A stretch of DNA of 64,000 bases from Methanosphaerula subterraneus. Lineage in GTDB: Archaea > Halobacteriota > Methanomicrobia > Methanomicrobiales > Methanospirillaceae. The stretch lies in the NCBI RefSeq assembly GCF_052055875.1, contig NZ_CP170508.1:2108001-2172000 (forward strand). The letters run 5' to 3'. A program made the translations under genes and the position numbers. The notes beneath the pieces were generated by a model. That model saw only the letters and a list, made by a program, of their open reading frames with translations. It had not been told where the DNA came from and did no database searches. Positions 7,647 to 16,067 of the stretch are shown here, one piece after another (position 1 is the stretch's first letter; each line of letters opens with the position of its first letter).

Positions 7647-8288
7647 ATGAAGGTCGTTGTGGTGATGCACACGCCGGAGGAGCCGGCAGAGATGCTTGGA
7701 GAGGAATTAAAGGAGCAGGGGGCCGAGGTCGAGGTGGTCAATGTCTACGAGACCGGCCACCTGGTCATGCCGGTGTCGGCGACCCACCTGGTGCTGCTCG
7801 GGGGGCCGATGAGCGTGAACGATACGGCGACCCTTCCGTTCATCGAGGAGGAACAGCGGGCGATCCGGGAGTTCGTCGCGGCAGGAAAGCCGGTGCTCGG
7901 GATCTGCCTGGGTGCGCAGCAGATCGCCACGGCCTTCGGCGGAATCGTGACGAAGTCGGTGGAGGAGATCGGGTGGCGAATGATCGCCGGCGACGGGACG
8001 ATCTTCCCGAACCGTTTTTTGGCCTTCCAGCTCCACGGGGAGACTTTCTCGGTCCCGGCCGGAGGGACGCTCCTCTGCAGGGGAGAAGAGGTACAAAACC
8101 AGGGATTTCTGTATAAGTGCGCACTCGGCCTCCAGTTCCACCTGGAGATGACCTCCGAACGGATCGAGGCGCTGATCACCGATCGGTCGCCTGCAGAGCA
8201 AGCGGCGATCCGGGAAGAGAGCCGGATGTACGCCGGGCAGGGCCATCAGCTCTGCCGGCGGGTGACGGGATTCTTCCTCTCGCTCTAA
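7647..8288 (+). CDS. Class I glutamine amidotransferase
   Basis: 213 aa. Catalytic triad is visible: nucleophile C87 in GICLGAQQIA, H165 and E167 in LQFHLEM. LLGGPMSVND near residue 51 is the oxyanion strand of GMP-synthase-like amidotransferases. Stand-alone proteins of this type (COG0518) have no assigned partner here. The 3' end overlaps the convergent zinc-finger gene by four bases. Confidence 0.88.
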   Translation: MKVVVVMHTPEEPAEMLGEELKEQGAEVEVVNVYETGHLVMPVSATHLVLLGGPMSVNDTATLPFIEEEQRAIREFVAAGKPVLGICLGAQQIATAFGGIVTKSVEEIGWRMIAGDGTIFPNRFLAFQLHGETFSVPAGGTLLCRGEEVQNQGFLYKCALGLQFHLEMTSERIEALITDRSPAEQAAIREESRMYAGQGHQLCRRVTGFFLSL

Positions 8289-8869
8289 TACCGGACGTAA
8301 GTCCCGTAGATCCGCTTGATCCGCCGGGCGAAGGCCTTCCACCCCTCTTTTCTGAGGATCGGGCCGTCCCGGAGCTTGATGTGCGAGATCCGGATCTTCT
8401 TGCCGGCGAAGTCATAGACCCCGTCCACGGCGAACTCGTCCTCTCCATCGCACTTCTGGTACAGGGGGATCGTGACCCTTCCGTTGTGGACCGAAGCCTT
8501 CACGACGACGTCCTCGACCGCACGGGTCCAGAGGGTATCGATCTCCGAGGCCGCGGCGATGATCGGCCGTTTGGCGCCGACCTCGATGGCCGTCACCTCG
8601 ACCCCGATGGCCGTTTCATCGTCCAGCTCTGCGACCAGCATGTCGCCGAGCGAGATCTTTTCGTCAGGGAGGAGATCGATCACGCCGAGCCGGGAGACCG
8701 ACTCTGCGCTGATCACAGTCTTCACATTGATGGGTTCGGGTTCCTTCTCCTGCGGCATATGATAGATGTGGCCGCAGGCACCGCACTGGACCAGCAGATC
8801 AGCGGCCTCGCGGAGCACCTGGTGCGACGACTCCTCGCCGCAGGCAGGGCAGCATGCACGGATACTCAT
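8285..8869 (-). CDS. HVO_0476-family zinc finger protein
   Basis: 194 aa from ATG 8869 (an earlier in-frame start at 8911 adds a non-conserved stretch). N-terminal zinc ribbon CPACGEES...VQCGACGHIYH, then a domain with DLLPDEKISLGDMLVAELDDE and AAASEIDTLWTRAVEDVVVKAS. This matches a conserved archaeal zinc-finger family (HVO_0476 type). Suspected nucleic-acid or ribosome-related role; no proven function. Confidence 0.82.
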   Translation of the reverse strand: MSIRACCPACGEESSHQVLREAADLLVQCGACGHIYHMPQEKEPEPINVKTVISAESVSRLGVIDLLPDEKISLGDMLVAELDDETAIGVEVTAIEVGAKRPIIAAASEIDTLWTRAVEDVVVKASVHNGRVTIPLYQKCDGEDEFAVDGVYDFAGKKIRISHIKLRDGPILRKEGWKAFARRIKRIYGTYVRY

Positions 8870-8926
8870 GCGGTACCTATTGGGGAGTGGGGTATATGAG
8901 CATGATTGCACCTGCAGGTCTCCTGT

Positions 8927-10135
8927 TCAGAGGATGAGCTTCCCCTGGGCGGTCGGTTTTCTGATATGGAGGGTGGCCGCCGCTGCCTCCCCGACCTGCT
9001 CTGAGACCGCGGTCGGGGCGTACACCCCGAGCCTCCACTGCCCCCGCCGGGTCTCGTTCAGGGTCTTCATCATCGGGGAGATCTCCTCGAGCTGGACGGT
9101 CAGGTGCCGGTGCCTGACCTGGACGGCCATCGACATCTCGTGCGGGAACTCGGGGATGTCGACCAGCACCTCCTCTTCCCTGACCCCTGCCTCGCCGGCG
9201 ATCGCTGCGGCGATCGTCCGTTCCTCATGCTGCGGCCGGACCGCCGGGAGGGCCGCTGTGTTGATCTGGTCCTTGCCGACGTACAGCGCCCGCTTGAAGA
9301 GGTCTCGCTGCTGCAGTCTGATCACCAGTTGTTGGGCCTGGGTGGCCGGGGAGTTTCGGAGTGCCTGGATGCAGGCGCCGTCGTCCATCCTGACCAGTGA
9401 AGCGGCTTCCGTCGGGTCGATGCCGGCCCTGACATGGTAATAGAGGGCCAGCCCGAAGAGCCCCTCGGCGATCCTGCCGACATGGTGAAAGTAAACTGCC
9501 GGGCGCATCAGGGTCCGGGCGATCAGCAGGGACTCGGCGGCATTGATCCCGCTCTCCCGAAGGACCATCCCCTCATCGGTCAGCATCACCGAGCGGATCA
9601 GCCGGTGGGCGTCGACGGTCCCGTACGGGACCCCGGTGTAGTGGGCGTCCCGCAGCAGGTAGTCCATCCTGTCCACGTCCAGGTCCCCATGGATGATCCC
9701 GCCGAGCGGGTGCTCCCCCTCGATCAGGGCGCAGACCGCTTCAGGGTCGGTCCCGGCGCCGGTGATCAGATCCCAGGTGCCGGTGCCGACCAGCACCTCC
9801 CTGATGTGGTGGTGGCTCCGCCCGGTGTACTCCTCCATGAACGGCTCGATCGCATGGGAATACGGGCCATGGCCGATGTCGTGGAGCAGGGCCGCGGTCT
9901 TCACCAGCAGCGTCTCCTCGGCAGGGAGATCCAGCTGCCGCGCCATCAGCCCTGCCAGGTGCATCGTCCCGAGCGAGTGTTCAAAGCGGGTGTGGTTGGC
10001 CCCGGGATAGACTAGGTATGAGAACCCGAGCTGCCGGATCGAGCGGAGTCGCTGCATCACCGGGGCATCGAGCAGCGGAAGGAGGGGTTCGTCCACCTCG
10101 ACATACCCGTGCACAGGGTCCTTGATGATCTTCAT
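8927..10135 (-). CDS. HD-superfamily phosphohydrolase
   Basis: 402 aa. HD motif residues: FEH (H53), LLHDIGHG (H85, D86, H89), and DVDRMDYLLRD further on. Opening KIIKDPVHGYVEVDE is characteristic of the dGTPase-like/SAMHD1-like HD hydrolases (COG1078). Likely hydrolyses a (deoxy)nucleotide or other phosphate ester in the cytoplasm. Divergent from cofD with only 45 bp between them, so the two share a promoter region. Confidence 0.88.
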   Translation of the reverse strand: MKIIKDPVHGYVEVDEPLLPLLDAPVMQRLRSIRQLGFSYLVYPGANHTRFEHSLGTMHLAGLMARQLDLPAEETLLVKTAALLHDIGHGPYSHAIEPFMEEYTGRSHHHIREVLVGTGTWDLITGAGTDPEAVCALIEGEHPLGGIIHGDLDVDRMDYLLRDAHYTGVPYGTVDAHRLIRSVMLTDEGMVLRESGINAAESLLIARTLMRPAVYFHHVGRIAEGLFGLALYYHVRAGIDPTEAASLVRMDDGACIQALRNSPATQAQQLVIRLQQRDLFKRALYVGKDQINTAALPAVRPQHEERTIAAAIAGEAGVREEEVLVDIPEFPHEMSMAVQVRHRHLTVQLEEISPMMKTLNETRRGQWRLGVYAPTAVSEQVGEAAAATLHIRKPTAQGKLIL

Positions 10136-10180
10136 CTGTCGATAGATACTCTAGAGAGAGGCGGGATAAACATATTCGTA

Positions 10181-11083
10181 ATGATCACTGTGCTGTCCGG
10201 GGGCACCGGCACCCCTAAACTCCTCCGCGGGCTCCATGCCCTGGTCCCTGACGAAGAGGTTGCGGTCGTCGTAAACACCGCTGAAGATCTCTGGATATCA
10301 GGCAACCATCTCTCGCCGGATGTCGATACTGTCATCTACCTGTATGCCGGGCTGCTGAACACCGATACTTGGTGGGGGATCCGGGGGGACACGTTCCTCA
10401 CCCACGACGCCCTCTCCCCCCTCTCAACGAATGAGTACATCGCGATTGGGGACCGGGACCGGGCGGTGCATATCGCCCGTGGGGAGATGCTCCGGGACGG
10501 GTCCACCCTGACCGAGGCGACCCGGCATATCTGCCGCTCCTTCGGGGTCCGGGCCAGGGTGCTTCCGATGTCCGACGCACCGGTCAGGACGATGGTGGCC
10601 GCTGAGGGCGGGCTGATCCACTTCCAGGAGTACTGGATCCGGCACCATGGCCAGATCCCGATCACCAGTGTGATCAGGCAGCCCGACCGGTTCGAGGCCT
10701 CGCCGGCCGCCCTCGACGCCCTGATGGAATGCGATGCGGTGATCATCGGCCCCTCAAACCCGGTCACCAGCATCGGCCCGATCCTCGAGTGTGTCTGGGT
10801 CACCGACCTGCTCAGGGAGAAACCGGTGATTGCGGTCAGCCCGTTCATCGGGGATGCCCCGATCAGCGGGCCGGCCGCGGCCCTGATGAAGGCCTCCGGG
10901 GTGGAGCCCTCATCACTCGGGACCTACGGGCTGTACAAAGACTTTGTCGACATCTTTGTGCAGGACATCCGCGACCCGGTCACCGTCCCGGGGGCAATCC
11001 GGTGCGACACCCTGATGAAGGACCAGGAGAAGAGCACCGCCCTTGCCGCCGAGGTCCTCTCCCTGTTGAAGGGCCTCTCCTGA
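10181..11083 (+). CDS. cofD: 2-phospho-L-lactate transferase
   Basis: 300 aa from ATG 10181 (MITVLSGGTGTPKLLRG). The glycine-rich start, NTAEDLWISGNHLSPDVDT, GDTFLTHDALSPLSTNEY, GDRDRA and GPSNPVTSIGPIL segments are those of CofD, which joins the lactyl (or PEP) phosphate moiety to Fo, forming F420-0 in coenzyme F420 biosynthesis. The frame can be extended to 10109 but the family starts at MITVLSGG. No strong Shine-Dalgarno is visible, so the transcript may be leaderless. Confidence 0.95.
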   Translation: MITVLSGGTGTPKLLRGLHALVPDEEVAVVVNTAEDLWISGNHLSPDVDTVIYLYAGLLNTDTWWGIRGDTFLTHDALSPLSTNEYIAIGDRDRAVHIARGEMLRDGSTLTEATRHICRSFGVRARVLPMSDAPVRTMVAAEGGLIHFQEYWIRHHGQIPITSVIRQPDRFEASPAALDALMECDAVIIGPSNPVTSIGPILECVWVTDLLREKPVIAVSPFIGDAPISGPAAALMKASGVEPSSLGTYGLYKDFVDIFVQDIRDPVTVPGAIRCDTLMKDQEKSTALAAEVLSLLKGLS

Positions 11084-11147
11084 ACCGGGCGCCTCAATCA
11101 TTATTGTCGAAAACCTGATGCATACCTGGTTCTCTCCAACATCCGGT

Positions 11148-11166
11148 CTCCCCCCATAAGGGGGAG
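11148..11166 (+). terminator. GC-rich hairpin between convergent genes
   Basis: CTCCCCC, a CATAA loop and GGGGGAG form a perfect 7-bp stem 65 bp after cofD. A 10-base direct repeat ACATCCGGTC flanks the area (about 11139 and 11199). The hairpin could end or protect transcripts of cofD or of the universal stress gene coming from the other side. Confidence 0.4.
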
Positions 11167-11285
11167 GGATGCGAGAATGGTTCGGAGGACTTTTCGAACA
11201 TCCGGTCCTCTGCAAGAAGTATTCCCTCCGACACGGGCCAGGCAATTGGGATGGTTGCGGGGGTTTTGCTCCCTCACCATTCACA

Positions 11286-12164
11286 TCAATTCTTATAGAG
11301 CATTGTCTCGGCTGCACGCACCACGAGTACGGGGCACCTGGCATGCCGGACCGTCTTCTCGGCCACGCTCCCGAGGCGCAGGTAATCCAGCCCGGTGCGC
11401 CCATTGGTCCCCATGACGATGAGATCCTGCTGGCTGGATGCTCTGATGATCTCGTTTGCGGGGGAGCCCGTGATGATCGCGGGTTTTACAGCAATGCCGA
11501 GCTTCCGGCCCTCGTTGACCACATAATCCACGGCTCTATGGCCAACCTCCGGGGGGAAGTGTTCAACATCTTCTCCCCGAGCGAGCGAGCTGCTCTTAAC
11601 ACTGCTGACGCTCAATGCGGTCACTTCCGCATTGAAGATCCCGGCCATTTCAAGCCCGTACCTGACGGCTGTCCTGGTGTTGTCGTTCCCGTCCGTGGGG
11701 ATCATTATCCGGTGACACTTCAATCCGGCCGGGTGAACGCTGCTGATGACAAGCACCGGACAGGACGAAAACCGGATCACCTTTTGCGCCACACTCCCGA
11801 GGAGCAGGAGAGAGACTCCGGTACGGGCAGCGGTTCCCATGACAATAAGGTCGTACTTCCCGGAGGCGTCGACAATCTCACTTGTCGGGATGCCGTTGAC
11901 CACCAGGGGTTTGACATCCACGCCCATCTTCTCACCCTGGTCGACCACATTTTTTACCGCGGTCATGCACTCCTGGTAGAGCGGCGAAACCACATTCGAG
12001 GCGGTATAATTCCCTGTGATGGCATTGTTGCTGGTGTCGTTAACGCACATCGCCGTGACAACGGCCCGGGTAATCTTTGCTATGTCCAGGGCAAAAGAGA
12101 TCGCAGCCCTGGTGATGTCGCTCCCGTCTGTGGGGACCAGAATTTTCTTCCTGTACGGAATCAT
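11286..12164 (-). CDS. Tandem universal stress protein (two UspA domains)
   Basis: 292 aa, two UspA domains in a row (about 5-145 and 150-287). Each carries the ATP-binding signature G-2x-G-9x-G-S: GTAARTGVSLLLLGSV in the first half and GTNGRTGLDYLRLGSV in the second. Both start with (K)ILVPTDGSD or (R)IMIPTDGND. So both halves probably bind ATP. Tandem USPs usually act as intramolecular dimers in stress adaptation. Base composition is lower in GC than most neighbours. Confidence 0.93.
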   Translation of the reverse strand: MIPYRKKILVPTDGSDITRAAISFALDIAKITRAVVTAMCVNDTSNNAITGNYTASNVVSPLYQECMTAVKNVVDQGEKMGVDVKPLVVNGIPTSEIVDASGKYDLIVMGTAARTGVSLLLLGSVAQKVIRFSSCPVLVISSVHPAGLKCHRIMIPTDGNDNTRTAVRYGLEMAGIFNAEVTALSVSSVKSSSLARGEDVEHFPPEVGHRAVDYVVNEGRKLGIAVKPAIITGSPANEIIRASSQQDLIVMGTNGRTGLDYLRLGSVAEKTVRHARCPVLVVRAAETMLYKN

Positions 12165-12368
12165 GATCTTCTCCTTCTACCTGTACCACATCAGGGAAAG
12201 GTGCTCGTTCGGAAACGTTCTGGCGCTTTAGAATAATTTACGCTCTTGGTGCCCATCTATTTTTATTTTGTGTCCGCCAGGTCGCATTGCCGTTGTACCG
12301 TGTCTGTCCCGTTGTCTGCTCCATTCGGCACAGATTGGATTGTTGAGAGCGCCGGCAGTTGTGGCAAG

Positions 12369-12394
12369 AGATCGCGCAGAAAAATCCGCGATCT
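12369..12394. other. Perfect 8-bp-stem hairpin
   Basis: AGATCGCG and CGCGATCT flank a 10-base A-rich loop (CAGAAAAATC). It lies about 70 bp behind the TrmB gene and about 205 bp before the universal stress gene start, inside a 298-bp non-coding stretch. It may be a terminator for the TrmB gene or a regulatory site. Confidence 0.35.
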
Positions 12395-12462
12395 TCATAG
12401 ACTCGTGTTCAGGAAGAGATCTCAAAAGAGTGGGTTTTCCGGGAATCTGGTAGCTGTCCCGT

Positions 12463-13233
12463 TCAGGCTCCCCTCCGCGACCTGTCGACCGGTTGGATCT
12501 CCTGCACGACTTTTCGCGACAGATAACTGGCGTAAATATCGGGGCATATAAAAATTCCCGTCAATCTCCCGTTGTCTTCCAGAATCGATAGAGACTCCCG
12601 GCGGTCAGCCATCAACAACAATCTCATCGAAAGCCCGATGTTCTCTCCCTCTTCATGATGAAAGAGGGATGCCTCAATATCACTCCCGCCAACATAGCAT
12701 TTTATCGGTGCGAACTCGGCAAGTTCCTTTCTTCCGACAACAAGGTACACAAAAACCCGTTTGGCCGCACGTGAAATATCACTGCCATATGTGGTGATAA
12801 ATTCTTCATCATTGCAGAGAAGGATAATTTCTGATTTTGCCCGACGCAACATCATCCGAATTTGATTATCCCGAGTCCATTCAGTACTCAGTTTATATCC
12901 CTGCATGAGCGGTTCCGGTGTTTCGGTTTCCAGGGCTTTCAGACGCTGGTACAATCCTTCAAGGGATTTCACAGATTCCCGTTTCAACTGCTCAAACATC
13001 TGGAAGACATCAACCGGCGAATACCGCACCGGCGACTTGCCGGAAGAGACGATAAACCCTTTTTGGGCTAAAGAGGTGAGCGTTTCATAGATTCTGCCAC
13101 GGGGGATCTTCGTCTGTTCGTGAATTTCACGGGCACTTGCCACCCGTAATGCTGACAGAATCACGTACACCTTCGCCTCGTATTCACTCATCCCGATTTC
13201 TTTCAGGTGCAGAAGTAACGAATCGTCGATCAT
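12463..13233 (-). CDS. TrmB-family transcriptional regulator
   Basis: 256 aa from ATG 13233, with GGAG 11 bases upstream; a GTG at 13260 could extend it. N-terminal TrmB winged helix: LLLHLKEIGMSEYEAKVYVIL, REIHEQTKIPRGRIYETLTSLAQKGFI. A coiled linker (residues about 85-110) leads to a C-terminal domain with IILLCNDEEF, a PLD-like TrmB effector domain. It is divergent from an MFS transporter with a 60-bp gap that holds a palindrome, so it most likely controls that transporter and perhaps itself. The segment is clearly AT-richer than its surroundings. Confidence 0.88.
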   Translation of the reverse strand: MIDDSLLLHLKEIGMSEYEAKVYVILSALRVASAREIHEQTKIPRGRIYETLTSLAQKGFIVSSGKSPVRYSPVDVFQMFEQLKRESVKSLEGLYQRLKALETETPEPLMQGYKLSTEWTRDNQIRMMLRRAKSEIILLCNDEEFITTYGSDISRAAKRVFVYLVVGRKELAEFAPIKCYVGGSDIEASLFHHEEGENIGLSMRLLLMADRRESLSILEDNGRLTGIFICPDIYASYLSRKVVQEIQPVDRSRRGA

Positions 13234-13269
13234 ACTGGTAGCTACTCCATTCAGGAGCACTTTCTTAAT

Positions 13270-13279
13270 ATTACGTAAT
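13270..13279. promoter_or_regulatory. Palindromic operator candidate between TrmB and MFS genes
   Basis: ATTACGTAAT is a perfect 10-bp palindrome in the divergent gap, next to TTAATATTA (13265-13273) and TTTTATAAG (13286-13294), which look like the TATA boxes for the two directions. TrmB regulators bind palindromes near TATA boxes, so this is a plausible site. Inference only. Confidence 0.4.
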
Positions 13280-13296
13280 TGGCAATTTTATAAGGC

Positions 13297-14535
13297 ATGG
13301 TTATCACACCGTTTAAACCAACGAAATTTCAACCAACAAGATGGACATTACTTTTTCTCTTGTTATCAGCCATGATGATTCTCATGGGAGGAGCAGCTAT
13401 CGCGCCGGCTCTGCCATTAATCAGCCAGGCATTTCCCGATACGCCAGACTCACTCATCTCCTTAATTGTTACGCTCCCTTCGCTTGCAATTGCCCTCACC
13501 GGCATCTTCATCGGTCTTCTTTCGGATAAAATCGGCAAAATCAAAGTCCTTGTCGCCTCCGTTGCTATCTTCACCATCGCAGGAAGTTCCGGATATTTTC
13601 TCACCTCCATATACGCACTATTAGTTGGTAGAGTCATCCTTGGGATCGGCATTGCCGGTATCACCTGCACGACATCCTCTCTGATTCCCTGTTATTACGA
13701 GGGACCGACCCGTGCCAAAGTTCTCGGTTATCAGGCAGCTGCTATGGGGTTCGGGGTATTGATTCTTGAAATGAGCGGGGGATTTCTCGCCGGTATTTCC
13801 TGGCGTGCGGCGTTCCTTATCTACCTGATCGGACTTGTCATTCTCGCAGGTGTTCTTCTCACGATGAAAGAGCCCGTTCTTCCGAAAATTGAAAGGAATA
13901 CGGCAGAATCTGATGAAAAGTTCCCCCTCTCCCCCCTCCTCTTAGGGTATATAACCCTGTTTATGGGTAGTATGCTGTTCTTTGTAATGCCTATAAAGTT
14001 CCCCTACTTTATTGCAAATCTGGATGCAGCACGGATCTTAGGCGAAAACACTGCGCTTACCAGCGGATTATTCCTGGGTATCATGGGCTGTGCCGCATCA
14101 ATCATAGGAATCTTTTACGGGAGACTTGCCTGGAGATTCCACCGATACACGATCCTCGCCCTTACGTTCATCTGCTTTGGCATCGGGTACTGCTGTCTTG
14201 GGTTAGCCACGTCGCTTGTCGCCGTTGCGTTCGCAGTAATCTGTATTGGTCTGGGTAATGGTCTTTTGATGCCGACGATCTTATCCTGGATTGCCACGAT
14301 CACGCCAAAACAATTCCTCGGCAGGGCAAGTGGCGGGTTCTCAGTAGCTCTGAACATCGGCCAGTTCGCTTCCAGTCTTGTTATCGTGCCGGTCATTGCC
14401 ATTGCTGCAACAATCAGCAATACGTTCCTTACATTCGGATGTGTGGCGGTTGTGCTCGCTCTGCCGTATCTTCTCGCGATGATAAAGGTAAAGGGAAAGG
14501 TTGACCTTCCACAAACAGTCAAAATTGAAAATTGA
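13297..14535 (+). CDS. Major facilitator superfamily transporter
   Basis: 412 aa, about 12 membrane segments. Motif A-like loop GLLSDKIGKIKVLV after the second/third helix, GRVILGIGIAGI in helix 4, and the mid-protein cytoplasmic loop around 190-215. Closest in style to drug/cyanate-type MFS exporters, but substrate is not predictable. Partner of the divergent TrmB regulator. AT-rich codon usage compared with most of the window suggests a recent arrival of the pair. A strong hairpin plus T-run follows. Confidence 0.9.
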   Translation: MVITPFKPTKFQPTRWTLLFLLLSAMMILMGGAAIAPALPLISQAFPDTPDSLISLIVTLPSLAIALTGIFIGLLSDKIGKIKVLVASVAIFTIAGSSGYFLTSIYALLVGRVILGIGIAGITCTTSSLIPCYYEGPTRAKVLGYQAAAMGFGVLILEMSGGFLAGISWRAAFLIYLIGLVILAGVLLTMKEPVLPKIERNTAESDEKFPLSPLLLGYITLFMGSMLFFVMPIKFPYFIANLDAARILGENTALTSGLFLGIMGCAASIIGIFYGRLAWRFHRYTILALTFICFGIGYCCLGLATSLVAVAFAVICIGLGNGLLMPTILSWIATITPKQFLGRASGGFSVALNIGQFASSLVIVPVIAIAATISNTFLTFGCVAVVLALPYLLAMIKVKGKVDLPQTVKIEN

Positions 14536-14554
14536 ATGTCGAAAGGATATATCA

Positions 14555-14586
14555 GGGGGCAGGCCCCCGGCTCCTGCTCGTTTTTT
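14555..14586 (+). terminator. Hairpin and T-run terminator of the MFS gene
   Basis: GGGGGC, AG loop, GCCCCC, then 12 bases and a run of six T (14581-14586), 20 bp after the MFS stop codon. Looks like an intrinsic-type terminator. Confidence 0.6.
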
Positions 14587-14629
14587 CGTCAGGAAGAAGA
14601 AAAAAGGGCTCTGTAGAAACCCTCACACT

Positions 14630-14797
14630 TCAAAAAACCAAGAAGTTTCTCACTCTTTCAAGTGCATAGACAGCCAGTTTGAATTCCATCTGTTTCTTCT
14701 GATAATCCCGGAATAGGCCAATCTCCGACAAACTTTGTATCGTCGACGATTGGTTGAGGCTGTTGCCTTCAACACTATTAAATTCCCGGTTCACCAT
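14630..14797 (-). pseudogene. Possible end of a lost gene (transposase-like fragment?)
   Basis: A 55-codon open stretch on the minus strand (NREFNSVEGN, then LSEIGLFRDYQKKQMEFKL and AVYALERVRNFLVF) has ordinary protein composition and no start signal of its own. It overlaps the promoter region of the molybdopterin gene on the other strand. It may be the C-terminal remnant of a mobile-element protein. No family match can be claimed from memory. Confidence 0.25.
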
Positions 14798-14806
14798 CCA
14801 CTGCTC

Positions 14807-15481
14807 ATGGCACCTGCCAGCCTCTATCGGCTGATCCTGGTCGTGGCGATTGTGGCCGTCGGGGTCGTCTACATCGCCGACCTGGCCGGCGAACGATCGG
14901 CGACCCACCTCCCCTCCACCGAGATCACTGCTTACGAAGGGCAGCCCCTGACCCCGGTCGACGGGATCCGGGAGAACTCGATCAAAGGACCACAGCAGAT
15001 CGATATCGGAACCTACCGCCTCTCGGTGAGCGGGCTGGTCAGCCAGCCGGAGCAGTATACCTACCAGGAGGTGCTGGACCGGTTCCCGCATTACGAAAAG
15101 GTCGTCACCCTCCACTGCGTCGAGGGGTGGGACGCCACCCTTCTCTGGGAGGGGGTGCTGGTCAGCGACCTGCTGAACCGTTCGGTACCGGCCGACCCGG
15201 GCTCGACGGTGATCTTCCAGTCGGCTGACGGGTATACGACCTCGTTTCCACGGTCGTACTTCACCGACCGGCCGATCCTGCTCGCCTACCGGGTGAACAA
15301 CATGACCCTTCCGGCTGAGCGGGGGTACCCGTTCGCCCTGGTGGCCGAGGAGAAGTGGGGATACAAGTGGGCCCGCTGGGTGACCGGAATCGTCGTCTCT
15401 GATGATGCCGGCTACCGCGGGTACTGGGAACAGCGGGGGTACGCCCCCGGCGGCGACCTGAACCGGTCGTTCTTTGGGTGA
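14807..15481 (+). CDS. Molybdopterin-binding oxidoreductase, sulfite-oxidase fold
   Basis: 224 aa from ATG 14807, 17 residues shorter at the N-terminus than a typical precursor reading from 14735 would give. One N-terminal membrane anchor (LYRLILVVAIVAVGVVYI), then the oxidoreductase molybdopterin-binding domain: YRLSVSGLVSQPEQYTYQEVL, VTLHCVEGWDATLLWEGV with the probable Mo-ligating cysteine in LHCVEGW, and EEKWGYKWARWVTGI. The anchor places it on the outer face. It is followed by a small membrane protein, an arrangement reminiscent of MsrP/MsrQ. Substrate unknown. Confidence 0.85.
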   Translation: MAPASLYRLILVVAIVAVGVVYIADLAGERSATHLPSTEITAYEGQPLTPVDGIRENSIKGPQQIDIGTYRLSVSGLVSQPEQYTYQEVLDRFPHYEKVVTLHCVEGWDATLLWEGVLVSDLLNRSVPADPGSTVIFQSADGYTTSFPRSYFTDRPILLAYRVNNMTLPAERGYPFALVAEEKWGYKWARWVTGIVVSDDAGYRGYWEQRGYAPGGDLNRSFFG

Positions 15482-15486
15482 GTGCG

Positions 15487-15747
15487 ATGAGACGAACTGT
15501 GTTGAGGGGGTATGTCGCGGACCTGCTGATTGTGATGGTCGCCCTCTACCTGCTCACCGGGTTTGGAATATCCAATCCCGGGCTGATCACGCCGCTGACC
15601 TTCGGCCTGCTCGGAAAGGCCCTGGCCCAGGAGATCCATGCACTGCTCTGGGGACCGTTCATCATGCTGGTGCTCCTGCACCTGTACCTGGCCGCATCCG
15701 GGGACCCCCGGGGCCCAAAAAAGAGCGTTGAACCAGAAAAAGAGTGA
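15487..15747 (+). CDS. Small membrane protein, likely partner of the molybdopterin protein
   Basis: 86 aa from ATG 15487 with GGGTGA five bases upstream (the GTG at 15478 overlaps the previous stop and is possible). Two membrane helices: LLIVMVALYLLTGFGI and EIHALLWGPFIMLVLLHLYLA. Histidines at the ends of the second helix could bind a haem as in cytochrome b561-like anchors. Its place directly behind the molybdopterin gene suggests that it passes electrons to it. This is inference. Confidence 0.7.
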   Translation: MRRTVLRGYVADLLIVMVALYLLTGFGISNPGLITPLTFGLLGKALAQEIHALLWGPFIMLVLLHLYLAASGDPRGPKKSVEPEKE

Positions 15748-16020
15748 TTACTGCGCCGCGTCCAGGTCCTTGAGGAGTTTGTCGCAGAACCCCGAGAGCC
15801 TGCCGCAGGCTTCACGGATCGCGGCTATCGGGGACTTCCCCTCCTTCGTCGTGATGAAGAGTTCAGGGTCTGAGAACTGATATTTTATCCGGTACCGTGC
15901 CACATCGACCGCTGGATCGGTCAGGATCTCCTCGGTCAGTGCGTTCATAAAGGTGTTGCCCTCTCCTGCGATCAGAAGGCGTGCTCTGTCCTTCTCCAGC
16001 TCAAGGATCTTGATCTCCAT
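15748..16020 (-). CDS. rpoL: DNA-directed RNA polymerase subunit L
   Basis: 90 aa. KDRARLLIAGEGNTFMNALTEE, YRIKYQFSDPELFITTKEG and a C-terminal helix (FCDKLLKDL) match archaeal RNA polymerase subunit L (Rpo11), which pairs with subunit D in the assembly platform of the enzyme. Its stop abuts the stop of the convergent small membrane protein gene. Confidence 0.95.
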   Translation of the reverse strand: MEIKILELEKDRARLLIAGEGNTFMNALTEEILTDPAVDVARYRIKYQFSDPELFITTKEGKSPIAAIREACGRLSGFCDKLLKDLDAAQ

Positions 16021-16067
16021 GCCTGTATGGTTGGTAGGGGAAGAAGGATATAGGTATGGGTGATGCC

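Noticed and set aside
11169..12236. Plus-strand frame of 355 codons
   Set aside because: Antisense of the tandem universal stress protein gene, which has both ATP-binding signatures.
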